Source: a virus
DNA length: 29,503 bases
IMG/VR virus record: IMGVR_UViG_3300025110_000083
Location: 1 to 29,503 of that record
Reading direction: 5' to 3' (one strand)
Both the position numbers and the translations under genes were made by a program. Shown here one piece after another: positions 1 to 6,977 of the stretch. The notes under the pieces were generated by a model. That model was not told where the DNA came from. It saw only the letters and a list, made by a program, of their open reading frames with translations, and did no database searches. Numbering within the stretch: position 1 is the stretch's first letter; each line of letters opens with the position of its first letter.

Positions 1-682
1 CGTACTTACTGAGTTTATCTTTTCTTGGGTATCGGCTTGGCCAAACGAACGGACGGTAGTTGCGCTCTGCCAACTTACGATAAACAGTAAAAACAGTCTG
101 AGGAGTCCCGAGATAGCAAATACGGCTGTCACTTTTTGGCGTGAGGATAGATTCAGCTTCGGTACAGAGTTGAAGAAGTTTCTCACGCATCAACTCCGTC
201 ATACTGTTTCCTGGTACTTCTATGTCGTCGAGGACCATGAGGTCTGCACGAGAACCAGTAAGTTGCCCAGTAATACCAACGCTTTTTACGCTTGGAGCCT
301 GATGAGGCGAGCACTGTACGTCGAAGGAGATACGACTCCACCTTGCCTCGTCTGACTTTGGTTGTAGGTGATTTAACCACGGTGTTTCTATGATTAGTTT
401 CTGTAGGAAGATAGACATGTTATCTGCTCTCTCTTTAGAGGCAGAGATAATCATGATCTTTCTTTCTTTGTCTTTGAATAAGGTCCACAAGACGAACGCT
501 CCAGTAATCCAACTCTTACCGACTCCACGGAAGGCTTGAATCTGGAGACGCTTTGGTCCGTTTTGTAGGTAGTCAGCTATAGCAAATTGTGCTCTAGTTG
601 GTGGGGGTAGTTCAAGCTGTTCCCATAAAGCGGTCAGAAACAGCTTGAAATCGGCCTGTAAGGCTTCTAAAGGGTTCTCCAT
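1..682 (-). CDS. terL: Terminase large subunit, N-terminal part (T7 gp19-like)
   Basis: This is the DNA-packaging motor ATPase that docks on the portal and translocates phage DNA into the prohead. Translation starts at the ATG at 682-680 (MENPLEALQADFKLFL) and stays open to the window edge, so about 227 residues are present and the C-terminal nuclease domain is missing. A Walker A-like loop, FRGVGKSW, follows the AQFAIADYLQNGPKR adenine-side region. A Walker B-like strand, LMVLDDIE, and the segment YLGTPQT (a motif III/coupling candidate) come later. This order matches T7-type terminases rather than T4 gp17. The gene begins 10 bases after the stop of the preceding 469-aa gene and is last in the order small terminase, HNH, large terminase. 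The family call is secure; exact nuclease properties cannot be judged here. Confidence 0.95.
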   Translation of the reverse strand, partial: MENPLEALQADFKLFLTALWEQLELPPPTRAQFAIADYLQNGPKRLQIQAFRGVGKSWITGAFVLWTLFKDKERKIMIISASKERADNMSIFLQKLIIETPWLNHLQPKSDEARWSRISFDVQCSPHQAPSVKSVGITGQLTGSRADLMVLDDIEVPGNSMTELMREKLLQLCTEAESILTPKSDSRICYLGTPQTVFTVYRKLAERNYRPFVWPSRYPRKDKLSKY

Positions 683-692
683 GTATGTTTGA

Positions 693-2102
693 TCATATAC
701 CTAATTTTAGCCTTGTTGTAGGCGTATTTCCCCACTTTATCTTTTTCTTCTTCTTAGTTGTTTGAGTTGGTAAACCTTGCCCTCTTTGTAATCGAGATAT
801 GTCAAGACCTGTATTTGTTAGATCTAATGCAGCTGATGCTCCATCACCTAGTATAGGTATCCAACCAATAGCACCACTTAACGCGGCAATACCAGCTTGA
901 TCTAATCTACCTTGGCCTAAATAAGACATCATTTCACCACCAGATATTAGTACGTCTAATCCTGGTATAGTTTTCATCATTGTCTTACCAGCTCTAGAAG
1001 CACCAAGTCTAGTTATTTGACCAGCTAAGGCTTTCTGTGCAGCAGGGTTCTTTAGTATTTCAGAGGCAGCTAAGACACCACCTCCAATAGCTACTCCAGG
1101 AACATTACCAGTAGCAATATTAGTACCTAATTGTAAAACTTGATCAGTCCTTCTAAGACCTCCAACCTTCACCTTATCTCCAATACCACCGAGAGGTCTC
1201 CCTAGCGAAGTGGTTTCGATATTCTTATGTACTTTGTTTTGTTGCCAGTCCCATTTAGAATCTGCCATACGTGCCTTACGTTGGTCAAAGGTAAGACGTT
1301 CATCAGGATGATTAAACTCAAAGGTTGCTTGATCAATCTCAGCCTTAGTCATAGGTCTGATTGCGTCATGCTGATCAAACTTTATATCTGCTAACTTAGC
1401 TTCTATAGGTTCTTGTACGTTCTTAAAGAAGTGTAGGAGAGCATTCTTTCTACTTTCTACAGTATCACCCAAGTCGGGTACACCTGGAAACTTATAACCT
1501 TTCTTTATTTTCGCACTGCTAACTTGATAACCCCTTTCCCTCATGAAATCATGAATCTTTTTATGGAAAGGTTCACTCAACATAGCTCTATTAGATATAT
1601 CATCCCCTAGTGCATACTTAGATTCGAAAGCAAAATCAGCTAGTGCAGCTTGATCTTCTTTAGATAAATTCTCAAAGAAAGGTCTATACATCTGAAGCAT
1701 TCTCACATGATGAGCTTGCAGCTTACCTAAGTTTTTTGCTACAGGACCAATTCTAGAATAAGAATCTGTATCTACTCTTACTTTCTCAATATCCTTTTTG
1801 TTGAATCCTTTTGTTGCATGTTGAGAGATTTGCTGCTTCTGATCTGCGAGTCTTTTCGTCTCAGGGTTAGATACTTTAATCTCTAGCTTAAGTTTTTCGT
1901 TTTTAGGATCAGCTAGTATATTTTTCTGTGATGTAGTACCTAATCTTTGTTTTATACCATCCTTACCATAATATATAGCTTTAGGTCTAAATCCAGTTTT
2001 TTTAAATTTAGCTGTAAGATGATCTCTTAATTTTTTTCTATTGTCTCTTGAGTCATCTATAAGTGTGTACTCACCTTGTCTAACGCGCCACGGATTTGCC
2101 AT
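693..2102 (-). CDS. Uncharacterised 469-aa protein with HNH/AHH-like histidine motif and hydrophobic C-terminal part
   Basis: I do not recognise a characterised homologue. I chose the start MANPWRVRQGEY at 2102; an in-frame ATG at 2120 would add six residues. The N-terminal third is basic. Residues about 127-190 contain KLQAHHVRML, then PFFENLSKEDQ, LGDDISN and EPFHKKIH. This spacing (HH, then N, then H-x3-H) resembles HNH/AHH nuclease domains of polymorphic toxins, where the first histidine and the later Asn and His form the metal site. Residues about 330-440 are Gly/Ala-rich and hydrophobic (IPGLDVLISGGEMM, AALSGAIGWIPILGDG), like the glycine-rich pretoxin segments seen near such nucleases. 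The C-terminus is lysine-rich. It sits between a 47-aa gene and the large terminase, so a packaging-linked or virion-carried nuclease is one option. This is inference from motif spacing only. Confidence 0.75.
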   Translation of the reverse strand: MANPWRVRQGEYTLIDDSRDNRKKLRDHLTAKFKKTGFRPKAIYYGKDGIKQRLGTTSQKNILADPKNEKLKLEIKVSNPETKRLADQKQQISQHATKGFNKKDIEKVRVDTDSYSRIGPVAKNLGKLQAHHVRMLQMYRPFFENLSKEDQAALADFAFESKYALGDDISNRAMLSEPFHKKIHDFMRERGYQVSSAKIKKGYKFPGVPDLGDTVESRKNALLHFFKNVQEPIEAKLADIKFDQHDAIRPMTKAEIDQATFEFNHPDERLTFDQRKARMADSKWDWQQNKVHKNIETTSLGRPLGGIGDKVKVGGLRRTDQVLQLGTNIATGNVPGVAIGGGVLAASEILKNPAAQKALAGQITRLGASRAGKTMMKTIPGLDVLISGGEMMSYLGQGRLDQAGIAALSGAIGWIPILGDGASAALDLTNTGLDISRLQRGQGLPTQTTKKKKKIKWGNTPTTRLKLGI

Positions 2103-2223
2103 ACTTACCTCGTTCTTCAAAGTACGCTTCTTTCGCCTTTCTCATGTCGGCGTATTCTTTAGCATCGGCTTTATCCTTTGGGGATTCATAGGTTGCCGTA
2201 CCTGTAAATTCTTTTTTAGCCAT
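2080..2223 (-). CDS. Small charged protein, 47 aa
   Basis: A short gene starting MAKKEFTGTATYESPKDKAD and ending GKSVAR. Its ATG overlaps the stop of the preceding 200-aa gene by one base (TAATG), and its 3' end overlaps the start of the 469-aa gene by 23 bases, which fits translational coupling. It is rich in Lys, Glu, Ala and Tyr, probably helical from residue 16 on, with no membrane segment or signal peptide. The function is unknown. Confidence 0.7.
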   Translation of the reverse strand: MAKKEFTGTATYESPKDKADAKEYADMRKAKEAYFEERGKYGKSVAR

Positions 2224-2825
2224 TAATCTCTGTACTTCCCTCTGAATTTAAGCTTGCCGTATTTCCTTTTACGATTTGGATGCCACTTCTTCTCCCACGC
2301 ATCTAAGGTTCCGTTCTTCCTAGCTATCTTCCATTCTTCATGTGCCTTTTGCTGACGCTCTACTGCCTCTCTACCATGTATTTCTATATTTCTTCTTATA
2401 GCTGCGTCCCTGCCTGTAGTCTTCCTACTCTTTAGTTTGGATGCTGGTTTGTCACTTAACTTGTCTGTTCTTTTATTTTCATTAACTACTTTGTCTGGTT
2501 GACCTTTAACTCCATAGTCAGGGTTAAGACGTTCAGCTTTACCATCTCTTCCTTTTATAACCGCATTACCTTCTTTTGGATTGATGTTACTTAATCCAGT
2601 TTCTCCTAGGAGTTTATTTCTTTGATAAGCATTCTTCTTTCGGGTTGTCCCATGTTCAAATTCATATTTAGTCTGAGGAGCTGTATCTGTTATGTCTCTA
2701 ATTTTTCTGAGTACCTTTCTAACCCCAGAAAGTGGAACCCATTGTAATTTTCCTTTTACTTTTTGATAACGATATACTTTACCGTTAACTTTTTTTGTAT
2801 CTCCCTGTTTCGGTTTAAGTGCCAT
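2223..2825 (-). CDS. Uncharacterised basic protein, 200 aa
   Basis: Starts MALKPKQGDTKKVNGKVYRY two bases after the HNH gene ends. It is strongly basic along its length and lacks cysteines, signal peptide or membrane segments. The N-terminus (KVNGKVYRYQKVKGKLQWVPL) looks like a small beta unit. The middle is low-complexity and charged (KVVNENKRTDKLSDKPASK). The C-terminal third is helical, then ends in a Lys/Arg/Trp-rich tail (KKWHPNRKRKYGKLKF). Such a composition suits nucleic-acid contact. It belongs to the block between small and large terminase with an HNH gene upstream, so a role around DNA ends or packaging is possible but not shown. I do not recognise the family. Confidence 0.75.
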   Translation of the reverse strand: MALKPKQGDTKKVNGKVYRYQKVKGKLQWVPLSGVRKVLRKIRDITDTAPQTKYEFEHGTTRKKNAYQRNKLLGETGLSNINPKEGNAVIKGRDGKAERLNPDYGVKGQPDKVVNENKRTDKLSDKPASKLKSRKTTGRDAAIRRNIEIHGREAVERQQKAHEEWKIARKNGTLDAWEKKWHPNRKRKYGKLKFRGKYRD

Positions 2826-2827
2826 AA

Positions 2828-3157
2828 TTAATTAATATGTGAAATGATCATTTGTTCTCTTAAAGGGTTACGTCCAAATGTTTGACGCATCCATCTGAGC
2901 CAATGACGGCTACCTTTCCCTTGATTACACGATTGACAGGCGGGTACGAGATTACTTGTAAGATCTTCGCCGCCATTTGTTTTAGGTTTGACATGATCGA
3001 GTGTGAGTTCTGTAAGTTCATAGTTGTTTCCACAATAAACACATTGACAATCGAAGTGCTCTTTAATAGCTCTTCTCCAGAGCCGCTTAGCATCAGGACT
3101 TGTCATGGTTATTAGGTTAAATAAATAGTGATCAGGGGTTGGTAGTAGTGGGGTCAT
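2828..3157 (-). CDS. HNH endonuclease
   Basis: A 109-aa metal-dependent nuclease of the HNH family. Visible landmarks are the zinc-type CVYCG knuckle at about residues 39-43, the core LTLDHVKPKTNGGED at about 52-66 with catalytic His in LDH, the Asn in SNLVPAC, and the second zinc pair CQSCN, followed by the helix GKGSRHWL. All residues expected for an active small McrA-like HNH domain are present. The ATG overlaps the stop of the preceding 85-aa gene as ATGA; an internal Met at residue 18 (MTSPDAKRLWRR) would also give a complete domain. HNH proteins beside terminase genes assist DNA-end formation in several tailed phages, so this may be a packaging factor rather than a free homing endonuclease. 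The family is certain, the role inferred. Confidence 0.93.
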   Translation of the reverse strand: MTPLLPTPDHYLFNLITMTSPDAKRLWRRAIKEHFDCQCVYCGNNYELTELTLDHVKPKTNGGEDLTSNLVPACQSCNQGKGSRHWLRWMRQTFGRNPLREQMIISHIN

Positions 3158-3411
3158 GCGGTGCGTACTTTAAGTCTGCTTTTACGATTAATAGATTTAC
3201 TTTGGGTTCTACCCTTAGTAGTACTTCCTGGGTAGTGAGCAGCATCTTTGCCGTCACCATTACCATAAGTACCTAGTTTTCTATTAAGCTTGTTAGCATT
3301 CTTTTTTATCGTACTACCTTTTGATGTTTTTTGATATGCACTTTGTTGTGCTAGTCTCTTCTTACGAGCACCAGGATTCTTCCTGTAATACTCAGCTGTG
3401 CTTCCTGCCAT
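3154..3411 (-). CDS. Small basic protein with NGDGKD motif, 85 aa
   Basis: A very basic 85-aa protein starting MAGSTAEYYRKNPGARKKRL. It has a Lys/Gln-rich helix, then LNRKLGTYGNGDGKDAAHYP and a C-terminal SINRKSRLKVRTA. The pattern YYRKNP, NRK-GTYGNGDGKD-H, then NR near the C-terminus recurs in small proteins of many aquatic phages and some giant algal viruses. I know of no established function. It overlaps the small terminase gene by 20 bases upstream and the HNH gene by four bases downstream, so it is probably translated together with both. Its charge suggests DNA binding, possibly as a partner of the HNH enzyme. Confidence 0.8.
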   Translation of the reverse strand: MAGSTAEYYRKNPGARKKRLAQQSAYQKTSKGSTIKKNANKLNRKLGTYGNGDGKDAAHYPGSTTKGRTQSKSINRKSRLKVRTA

Positions 3412-3640
3412 AAAGTCTGCTCTGTACTAGTTCGGGATCTACCTTTGGCATTACTGCCGCAAGTTTAGATAGAGGGTTGCCATCATAAGCAATACCACTA
3501 ATGTCATTTGTTTTAAGCCATTCACAGGCTGCTTTGAGATCTTGAGTAGAAGCTTCGCCACTTTTGACTCGCTTTAGAAACTCAGTTGTTACAAGGTTAT
3601 GTAGTTCGTTAAATTGATCTTCAGTGGCTTTCTTCTTCAT
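3392..3640 (-). CDS. terS: Probable terminase small subunit (T7 gp18-like)
   Basis: An 82-aa protein starting MKKKATEDQFNELHNLVTTE. It has the short helical layout of T7-group small terminases: an N-terminal helix (DQFNELHNLVTTEFLKRVKSGEA), then STQDLKAACEWLKTNDISG, then a loop and the tail DPELVQSRLYGRKHS. The small subunit binds concatemer DNA and recruits the large subunit. The gene lies about 2.7 kb upstream of the large terminase in transcription order, separated by the HNH block. The ATG overlaps the stop of the preceding 55-aa gene (GAATGA). The call rests on length, helical pattern and position; no catalytic motif exists to confirm it. Confidence 0.75.
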   Translation of the reverse strand: MKKKATEDQFNELHNLVTTEFLKRVKSGEASTQDLKAACEWLKTNDISGIAYDGNPLSKLAAVMPKVDPELVQSRLYGRKHS

Positions 3641-3804
3641 TCTCCTTTAATTCCTGGGAATAGATTACGTCTGACAATCTCTACTGCCTTATCATCAATA
3701 GTATTATCTGTGGTGTTTGCGTAAGCTTCGAGTAATTGAATGATCAAATTCTTCACTGCAGTAGTGGAGAGAAATGCCATAAGGATAGGTTGGATGATGA
3801 TCAT
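3637..3804 (-). CDS. Small hydrophobic-start protein, 55 aa
   Basis: Starts MIIIQPILMAFLSTTAVKNL and ends RRNLFPGIKGE. Residues 1-26 are hydrophobic enough to associate with a membrane, while the rest is charged and helical (DKAVEIVRRNLF). Both ends overlap neighbours: ATGA at the start with the 59-aa gene, and ATGA at the stop with the small terminase gene. This supports real translation. It could be a lysis accessory or a virion peptide; the function is unknown. Confidence 0.75.
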   Translation of the reverse strand: MIIIQPILMAFLSTTAVKNLIIQLLEAYANTTDNTIDDKAVEIVRRNLFPGIKGE

Positions 3805-3980
3805 TTGCTTACGGGGATTGTTAGTGTTGGTGATTTTGTTACCTGTTCAATGAGTTGTTTACGTTGTTGAAGTTGCTCAACTACTTGTCCAGTAGGTGAG
3901 TTTTTGAATCCATTAACTATATTTGCTGTCACTCCTCCAATTAGGACAAGGCCAGCTAGGATTGCTAGTTTAATTTTCAT
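3801..3980 (-). CDS. Single-span small membrane protein, 59 aa
   Basis: Starts MKIKLAILAGLVLIGGVTAN, a signal-anchor of about 17 hydrophobic residues after two lysines. It continues with GFKNSPTGQVVEQLQQRKQL, a Gln-rich stretch able to form a coiled coil, and ends LTIPVSK. This one-helix plus periplasmic coiled-coil layout resembles an inner-membrane spanin (Rz-like), but it is shorter than typical Rz proteins and no partner lipoprotein with a lipobox is visible. It follows the 26-aa gene directly (TAG then ATG) and overlaps the 55-aa gene. A lysis role is only a hypothesis. Confidence 0.75.
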   Translation of the reverse strand: MKIKLAILAGLVLIGGVTANIVNGFKNSPTGQVVEQLQQRKQLIEQVTKSPTLTIPVSK

Positions 3981-4061
3981 CTATTTCTTCGTTGTTTTCT
4001 TTTTTGCTTTTGCTGCTTGCTCTTTAGCTTGCTTTGCTATTGCTGCACTTAATGTACTCAT
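3981..4061 (-). CDS. Lys/Ala-rich micropeptide, 26 aa
   Basis: A 26-codon frame starting MSTLSAAIAKQAKEQAAKAK and ending in a lysine-rich tail. Its ATG overlaps the stop of the preceding secreted-protein gene (AAATGA), and its TAG abuts the ATG of the next gene, so the frame fits the coupled arrangement on both sides. The composition is that of an amphipathic Ala/Lys helix similar to histone H1 tails, suggesting nucleic-acid or membrane contact. The function is unknown. Confidence 0.6.
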   Translation of the reverse strand: MSTLSAAIAKQAKEQAAKAKKKTTKK

Positions 4062-4999
4062 TTAGATTGTGTGTTAGTTGGGCATTTGTACTCTTGTTTC
4101 TGCCAAGGGAGTTTTCTTCCCTCAACTGGAGTACATTCAGTTTTTAAATACTGCTTGACGGCAGCTTGTTTTTCTTGTTCATACTTAACTATAGGGACAA
4201 CATCATTACACATGCTATATACACGTGTATTTTCTGCTAACATAAAACCTTTCTGTTGGAGTTCAGCACATCTAAGCATACGAGTCAGCTCATAATCAAG
4301 CCTCATTTTCTCTTCTTGTCGTTTTGCTATTCGTCTGCATTGTGCTAAACCTTTACGGTCTAATGGAAACATGAAATTTACCTGTCCTCCCCAGTTCTCA
4401 GCTATAGTATATGTTCTCTGGTCCATATTCTCATCAAAGGGAACCGTATGATTCCCCATGTAGAATGGACTGAACGTCATGGTACTACCATTACAGCTAA
4501 CCCCAGAACCATAGTGCTGCCTTGAAGGAGCACCATTATTCTGAAATTGGACAGCTTGGTTCGTAACATTTCCAGTCGCTGCTGCAACAGGATTAGAGGT
4601 ATTATTTGTTTCACCTTCCGCTGCCTTAAGTGGAGCTACTGAGAGAAGACTGATAAGGATACAGTAGTAGAGTCCGTTTCTATAGTTCGCTCTATTTCTG
4701 TCAGTTCGATTATCTGACTTGCTGCTCTTGATACTACCTCTAACGAGAAATCGCTTCCAGCTGTATGGATTGTAAAGACTGAATCGCTGTCTACTAAGCC
4801 TCCTGATGATGCGGAGGTATGGGTTATATTGTCCCCAGACCATTTGTTTAATGCTGCTCCGTAGGTGGTTGTTGTTATCTCTTCTGTTATGTCTTGAGTA
4901 GTTGTAGTTGTACTGTTCATCGACCCTTGGGTGAAGTTGGGTTGTACTAATTCTGCTTTCGCTACTGTGGGTGATGCCAGTAGGAAGATTAAGAGCCAT
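4058..4999 (-). CDS. Secreted protein, C-terminal 204 aa convincing; start unresolved
   Basis: The coding sequence from about 4672 down to 4058 is convincing. A signal-peptide-like stretch (LYYCILISLLSVAPLKA) is followed by AEGETNNTSNPVAAATGNVT, then MTFSPFYMGNHTVPFD, and a helical cysteine-containing region (QCRRIAKRQEEKMRLDYELT). Similar proteins are, to my recollection, common as a second secreted gene in cyanophages. The problem is the start. Upstream of the signal peptide this frame has no ATG, GTG or TTG until an ATG at 4843, then one at 4999, eight bases inside the preceding gene's start. The sequence between 4999 and 4672 reads as an Arg/Asn/Ser-rich shadow of the overlapping 123-aa gene. 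Options are a -1 frameshift, initiation at a distant ATG, a non-canonical start or a sequence error. The coordinates given are the outermost ATG-to-stop frame. Confidence 0.6.
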   Translation of the reverse strand: MALNLPTGITHSSESRISTTQLHPRVDEQYNYNYSRHNRRDNNNHLRSSIKQMVWGQYNPYLRIIRRLSRQRFSLYNPYSWKRFLVRGSIKSSKSDNRTDRNRANYRNGLYYCILISLLSVAPLKAAEGETNNTSNPVAAATGNVTNQAVQFQNNGAPSRQHYGSGVSCNGSTMTFSPFYMGNHTVPFDENMDQRTYTIAENWGGQVNFMFPLDRKGLAQCRRIAKRQEEKMRLDYELTRMLRCAELQQKGFMLAENTRVYSMCNDVVPIVKYEQEKQAAVKQYLKTECTPVEGRKLPWQKQEYKCPTNTQSK

Positions 5000-5007
5000 T
5001 TCTTCAT
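4636..5007 (-). CDS. Secreted Thr-rich protein, 123 aa
   Basis: Has a clear signal peptide, MKKWLLIFLLASPTVAKA, with predicted cleavage after AKA. The mature part is Thr/Ser-rich (MNSTTTTTQDITEEITTTTY), then NKWSGDNITHTSASSGG, TIHTAGSDF and a C-terminal IERTIETDSTTVSLSVFSQ. It has no cysteines and is probably beta-rich. A purine run (AAAAAAAAGGAAGA) lies just before the ATG. The gene overlaps the upstream 103-aa gene by four bases. It is the first of two adjacent secreted proteins; both may be periplasmic, outer-membrane or virion-associated. I recognise the pattern from cyanophage genomes but not a function. Confidence 0.8.
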   Translation of the reverse strand: MKKWLLIFLLASPTVAKAELVQPNFTQGSMNSTTTTTQDITEEITTTTYGAALNKWSGDNITHTSASSGGLVDSDSVFTIHTAGSDFSLEVVSRAASQIIELTEIERTIETDSTTVSLSVFSQ

Positions 5008-5315
5008 TCTTCCTTTTTTTTAACCATAGGACAATTTACGGGTGTTGGCTTACTATTACCACTCTTATTTCCAGTGGTCAAGCCGAATGTCGCAAGTGCT
5101 CCCGTAAACACACTAGCAACGAACGTGATATCTGAGTTACCTGATTTCTTAACCATAGGTAATTCTACGTAGTTCATCGTGATGATGAATCCACTCCACA
5201 CCACTACTCCTAATCTGACAAATGTACCAAGTATTTGTATTTGGTGTTCTTGATCCTCAGCAGCATCTTTCAGCTTTCCGAGGAGTCCTTTTTCTTCTGG
5301 CGGTTTTCCTTCCAT
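5004..5315 (-). CDS. Two-span membrane protein, 103 aa; holin candidate
   Basis: Starts MEGKPPEEKGLLGKLKDAAE, a short charged cytoplasmic helix, then two hydrophobic segments at about residues 29-48 (LGTFVRLGVVVWSGFIITMN) and 62-81 (DITFVASVFTGALATFGLTT), and a charged tail with KKKEE. Length, two spans and charged termini match small class II holins. The neighbours are secreted and membrane-anchored genes typical of a lysis or cell-surface module, though no endolysin is visible here. The start lies within the 3' end of the 137-aa gene (46-base out-of-frame overlap). The holin role is an inference from topology. Confidence 0.8.
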   Translation of the reverse strand: MEGKPPEEKGLLGKLKDAAEDQEHQIQILGTFVRLGVVVWSGFIITMNYVELPMVKKSGNSDITFVASVFTGALATFGLTTGNKSGNSKPTPVNCPMVKKKEE

Positions 5316-5683
5316 TTATCGACTTTTTTCTGTAGGAATTTTTGTACTTGTTTTTTAATTTTGTTAAAAAAGGGTGTAGCTAAGGTGGTAGTGGCTACAG
5401 CTGCAACAGCTGCATAGGTAGCAGTAGCTACGACTTCTGCTGTTGGTAAGGGTAAATCTATTTTTATTACAGGTATTCTTAAACTAGGTTGCTCAGTTTG
5501 AGCTGTTTCTTTATCTTCATCTTCTTGAAGTTCTACTCCAACTGGAGCTTCTAAGTTACTAGGAGGGATGACAATCGGTGGAAAGACTGGCATCTCTGCT
5601 GTTGGTTGCTTTAGATTAACGCTAGGCATGTCTAAAGCTCTTGGAAGGCTACCTCGTCCTAAGTTTATGGATGGGATTTCCAC
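5270..5683 (-). CDS. Pro-rich protein with one hydrophobic segment, 137 aa
   Basis: Starts MEIPSINLGRGSLPRALDMP. The N-terminal half is Pro-rich with repeated short patterns (PSINL, PSVNL, PSNLE; IPVIKIDLPLP). Residues about 81-106 form an Ala/Val/Thr-rich hydrophobic segment, and the C-terminus is a very basic helix (FFNKIKKQVQKFLQKK). Such a protein could sit in the membrane with a basic cytoplasmic tail or be a virion component. It follows the glycine-rich fibre-like gene by seven bases and overlaps the next gene. The function is unknown. Confidence 0.8.
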   Translation of the reverse strand: MEIPSINLGRGSLPRALDMPSVNLKQPTAEMPVFPPIVIPPSNLEAPVGVELQEDEDKETAQTEQPSLRIPVIKIDLPLPTAEVVATATYAAVAAVATTTLATPFFNKIKKQVQKFLQKKVDKWKENRQKKKDSSES

Positions 5684-5690
5684 TAGTTAA

Positions 5691-6977
5691 TTACCAATAA
5701 ATCCCAATAGCACCATCTCCACCATCTCCACCTTTACCACTTTGAATAGTACCGTAGTTAGAACCTGTATCAGACCAGACGGATCCACCGCCTCCTCCGT
5801 TACCACCTCTACCTCCTAACGCTAGGTTTGGCTTAGTATTATTATTACCAGTATTTAAGGCACCACCGCCTCCACCACCAAAGCCACCGTCTCCACCAGC
5901 AGCAATAGATACATCACTTCCTTCACCATAAGCACCGCCGCCGCCTGCGCCAGGACCGCCATTACCAGCTTTCCATCCAACTTGGTATGTAGTGAGACTA
6001 AGGGAACCACCACCACCACCATCGATTTCCCAAGGGAACCACCAATTAGGGTTTCCGTCCTCTCCGTGCAATTTACTTTCTGAGTCAACGAGAAATTGCT
6101 GAAATCGTCGATATTGGTCATTGTCTGTTCCTGTTGCGGCATTCAAGTTATACGAGATACCTCCTCTCGCTTTTTGGCCGTCTCCACCTCTTTGCCATCC
6201 AGTAGTACCTGTATTGCTTGTAGATGGGGTTGCTCCAAATATTTGAGGTATAGTGTGAGATCCTGCTCCTGACGTTGGACAACTAGCTAATGTCCATGAA
6301 CCACTATTTAGGTTGCATAATCTATCGTAAGTAGGAAGCATTTGTGCCCAACCGCCTCCACCTGCTGCACAATATTTTTTCATAATTATCCTAGGAGGAG
6401 GACAACCAGGACCATTTGGTGTGCCAGAAGAACCTCCACCATAAGCTGACGATAATTGACTAGGAGACATATCATTAATACCAGCACCGCCACTATATTG
6501 ACCACCACCACCACCAGCGGCGGTATAGGCATCAGTAACTCCACTTGTTGAGGCACTCCCACCTTGCCCGACTTGAGTACCATTATCTGAAGTAACCTTA
6601 CTAGTAGGAGCTTTATCACCACCGTTAGCTGTTAAATAGGTAGTTCCACCTCCAGCTAAAGTGGTATTGCCTCCATCAGTTTCAGTGTGTATTCCATCAC
6701 CGCCTTCTCCGTGAGCACCGACAGTAACTGTCAATGTACCCCCAGGAGTTAGACCAGATATAATACCACTCGCATAACCACCACCTTCACCACCTTTTAA
6801 GATACCAGATTGGGTAGATGTGTAAGCACCACCACCTCCAGCACCTATAGCGAACGCCCATACTTTAGTAACACCATCTGGTATTAAAAATGTAAAAGTT
6901 CCTGTTTTGTCGTAAATTCTACGATCTCTTCTAAATAAGCCACGTCCACCTGACTGACTATAATCTGATAATCTCAT
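5691..6977 (-). CDS. Glycine-rich tail-fibre/adhesin-like protein, 428 aa
   Basis: After a short N-terminus comes TFLIPDGVTKVWAFAIGAGG and then long glycine-rich stretches (for example PGGTLTVTVGAHGEGG and repeated GGGGG runs) through residue 428. This composition is that of the glycine-rich domain found in phage receptor-binding and structural proteins, thought to form polyglycine-helix bundles as in the T4-group gp38 adhesin tip. An interruption at about residues 185-250 contains cysteines and PGCPPPR, then KYCAAGGGGWAQMLP. Located just after the two fibre genes, it is probably a distal fibre or accessory adhesin that determines host contact. No enzymatic motif is seen. Confidence 0.8.
   Translation of the reverse strand: MRLSDYSQSGGRGLFRRDRRIYDKTGTFTFLIPDGVTKVWAFAIGAGGGGAYTSTQSGILKGGEGGGYASGIISGLTPGGTLTVTVGAHGEGGDGIHTETDGGNTTLAGGGTTYLTANGGDKAPTSKVTSDNGTQVGQGGSASTSGVTDAYTAAGGGGGQYSGGAGINDMSPSQLSSAYGGGSSGTPNGPGCPPPRIIMKKYCAAGGGGWAQMLPTYDRLCNLNSGSWTLASCPTSGAGSHTIPQIFGATPSTSNTGTTGWQRGGDGQKARGGISYNLNAATGTDNDQYRRFQQFLVDSESKLHGEDGNPNWWFPWEIDGGGGGSLSLTTYQVGWKAGNGGPGAGGGGAYGEGSDVSIAAGGDGGFGGGGGGALNTGNNNTKPNLALGGRGGNGGGGGSVWSDTGSNYGTIQSGKGGDGGDGAIGIYW

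Noticed and set aside
183-380. Minus-strand 65-codon frame and the + strand 61-codon frame in the terminase region
   Set aside because: Both are shadows of the large terminase reading frame, which is continuous across this stretch with Walker motifs.
5855-6622. Val/Leu-rich minus-strand frames inside the glycine-rich gene
   Set aside because: They come from reading the Gly (GGT/GGA) codons out of frame; such V/L runs are an artefact.
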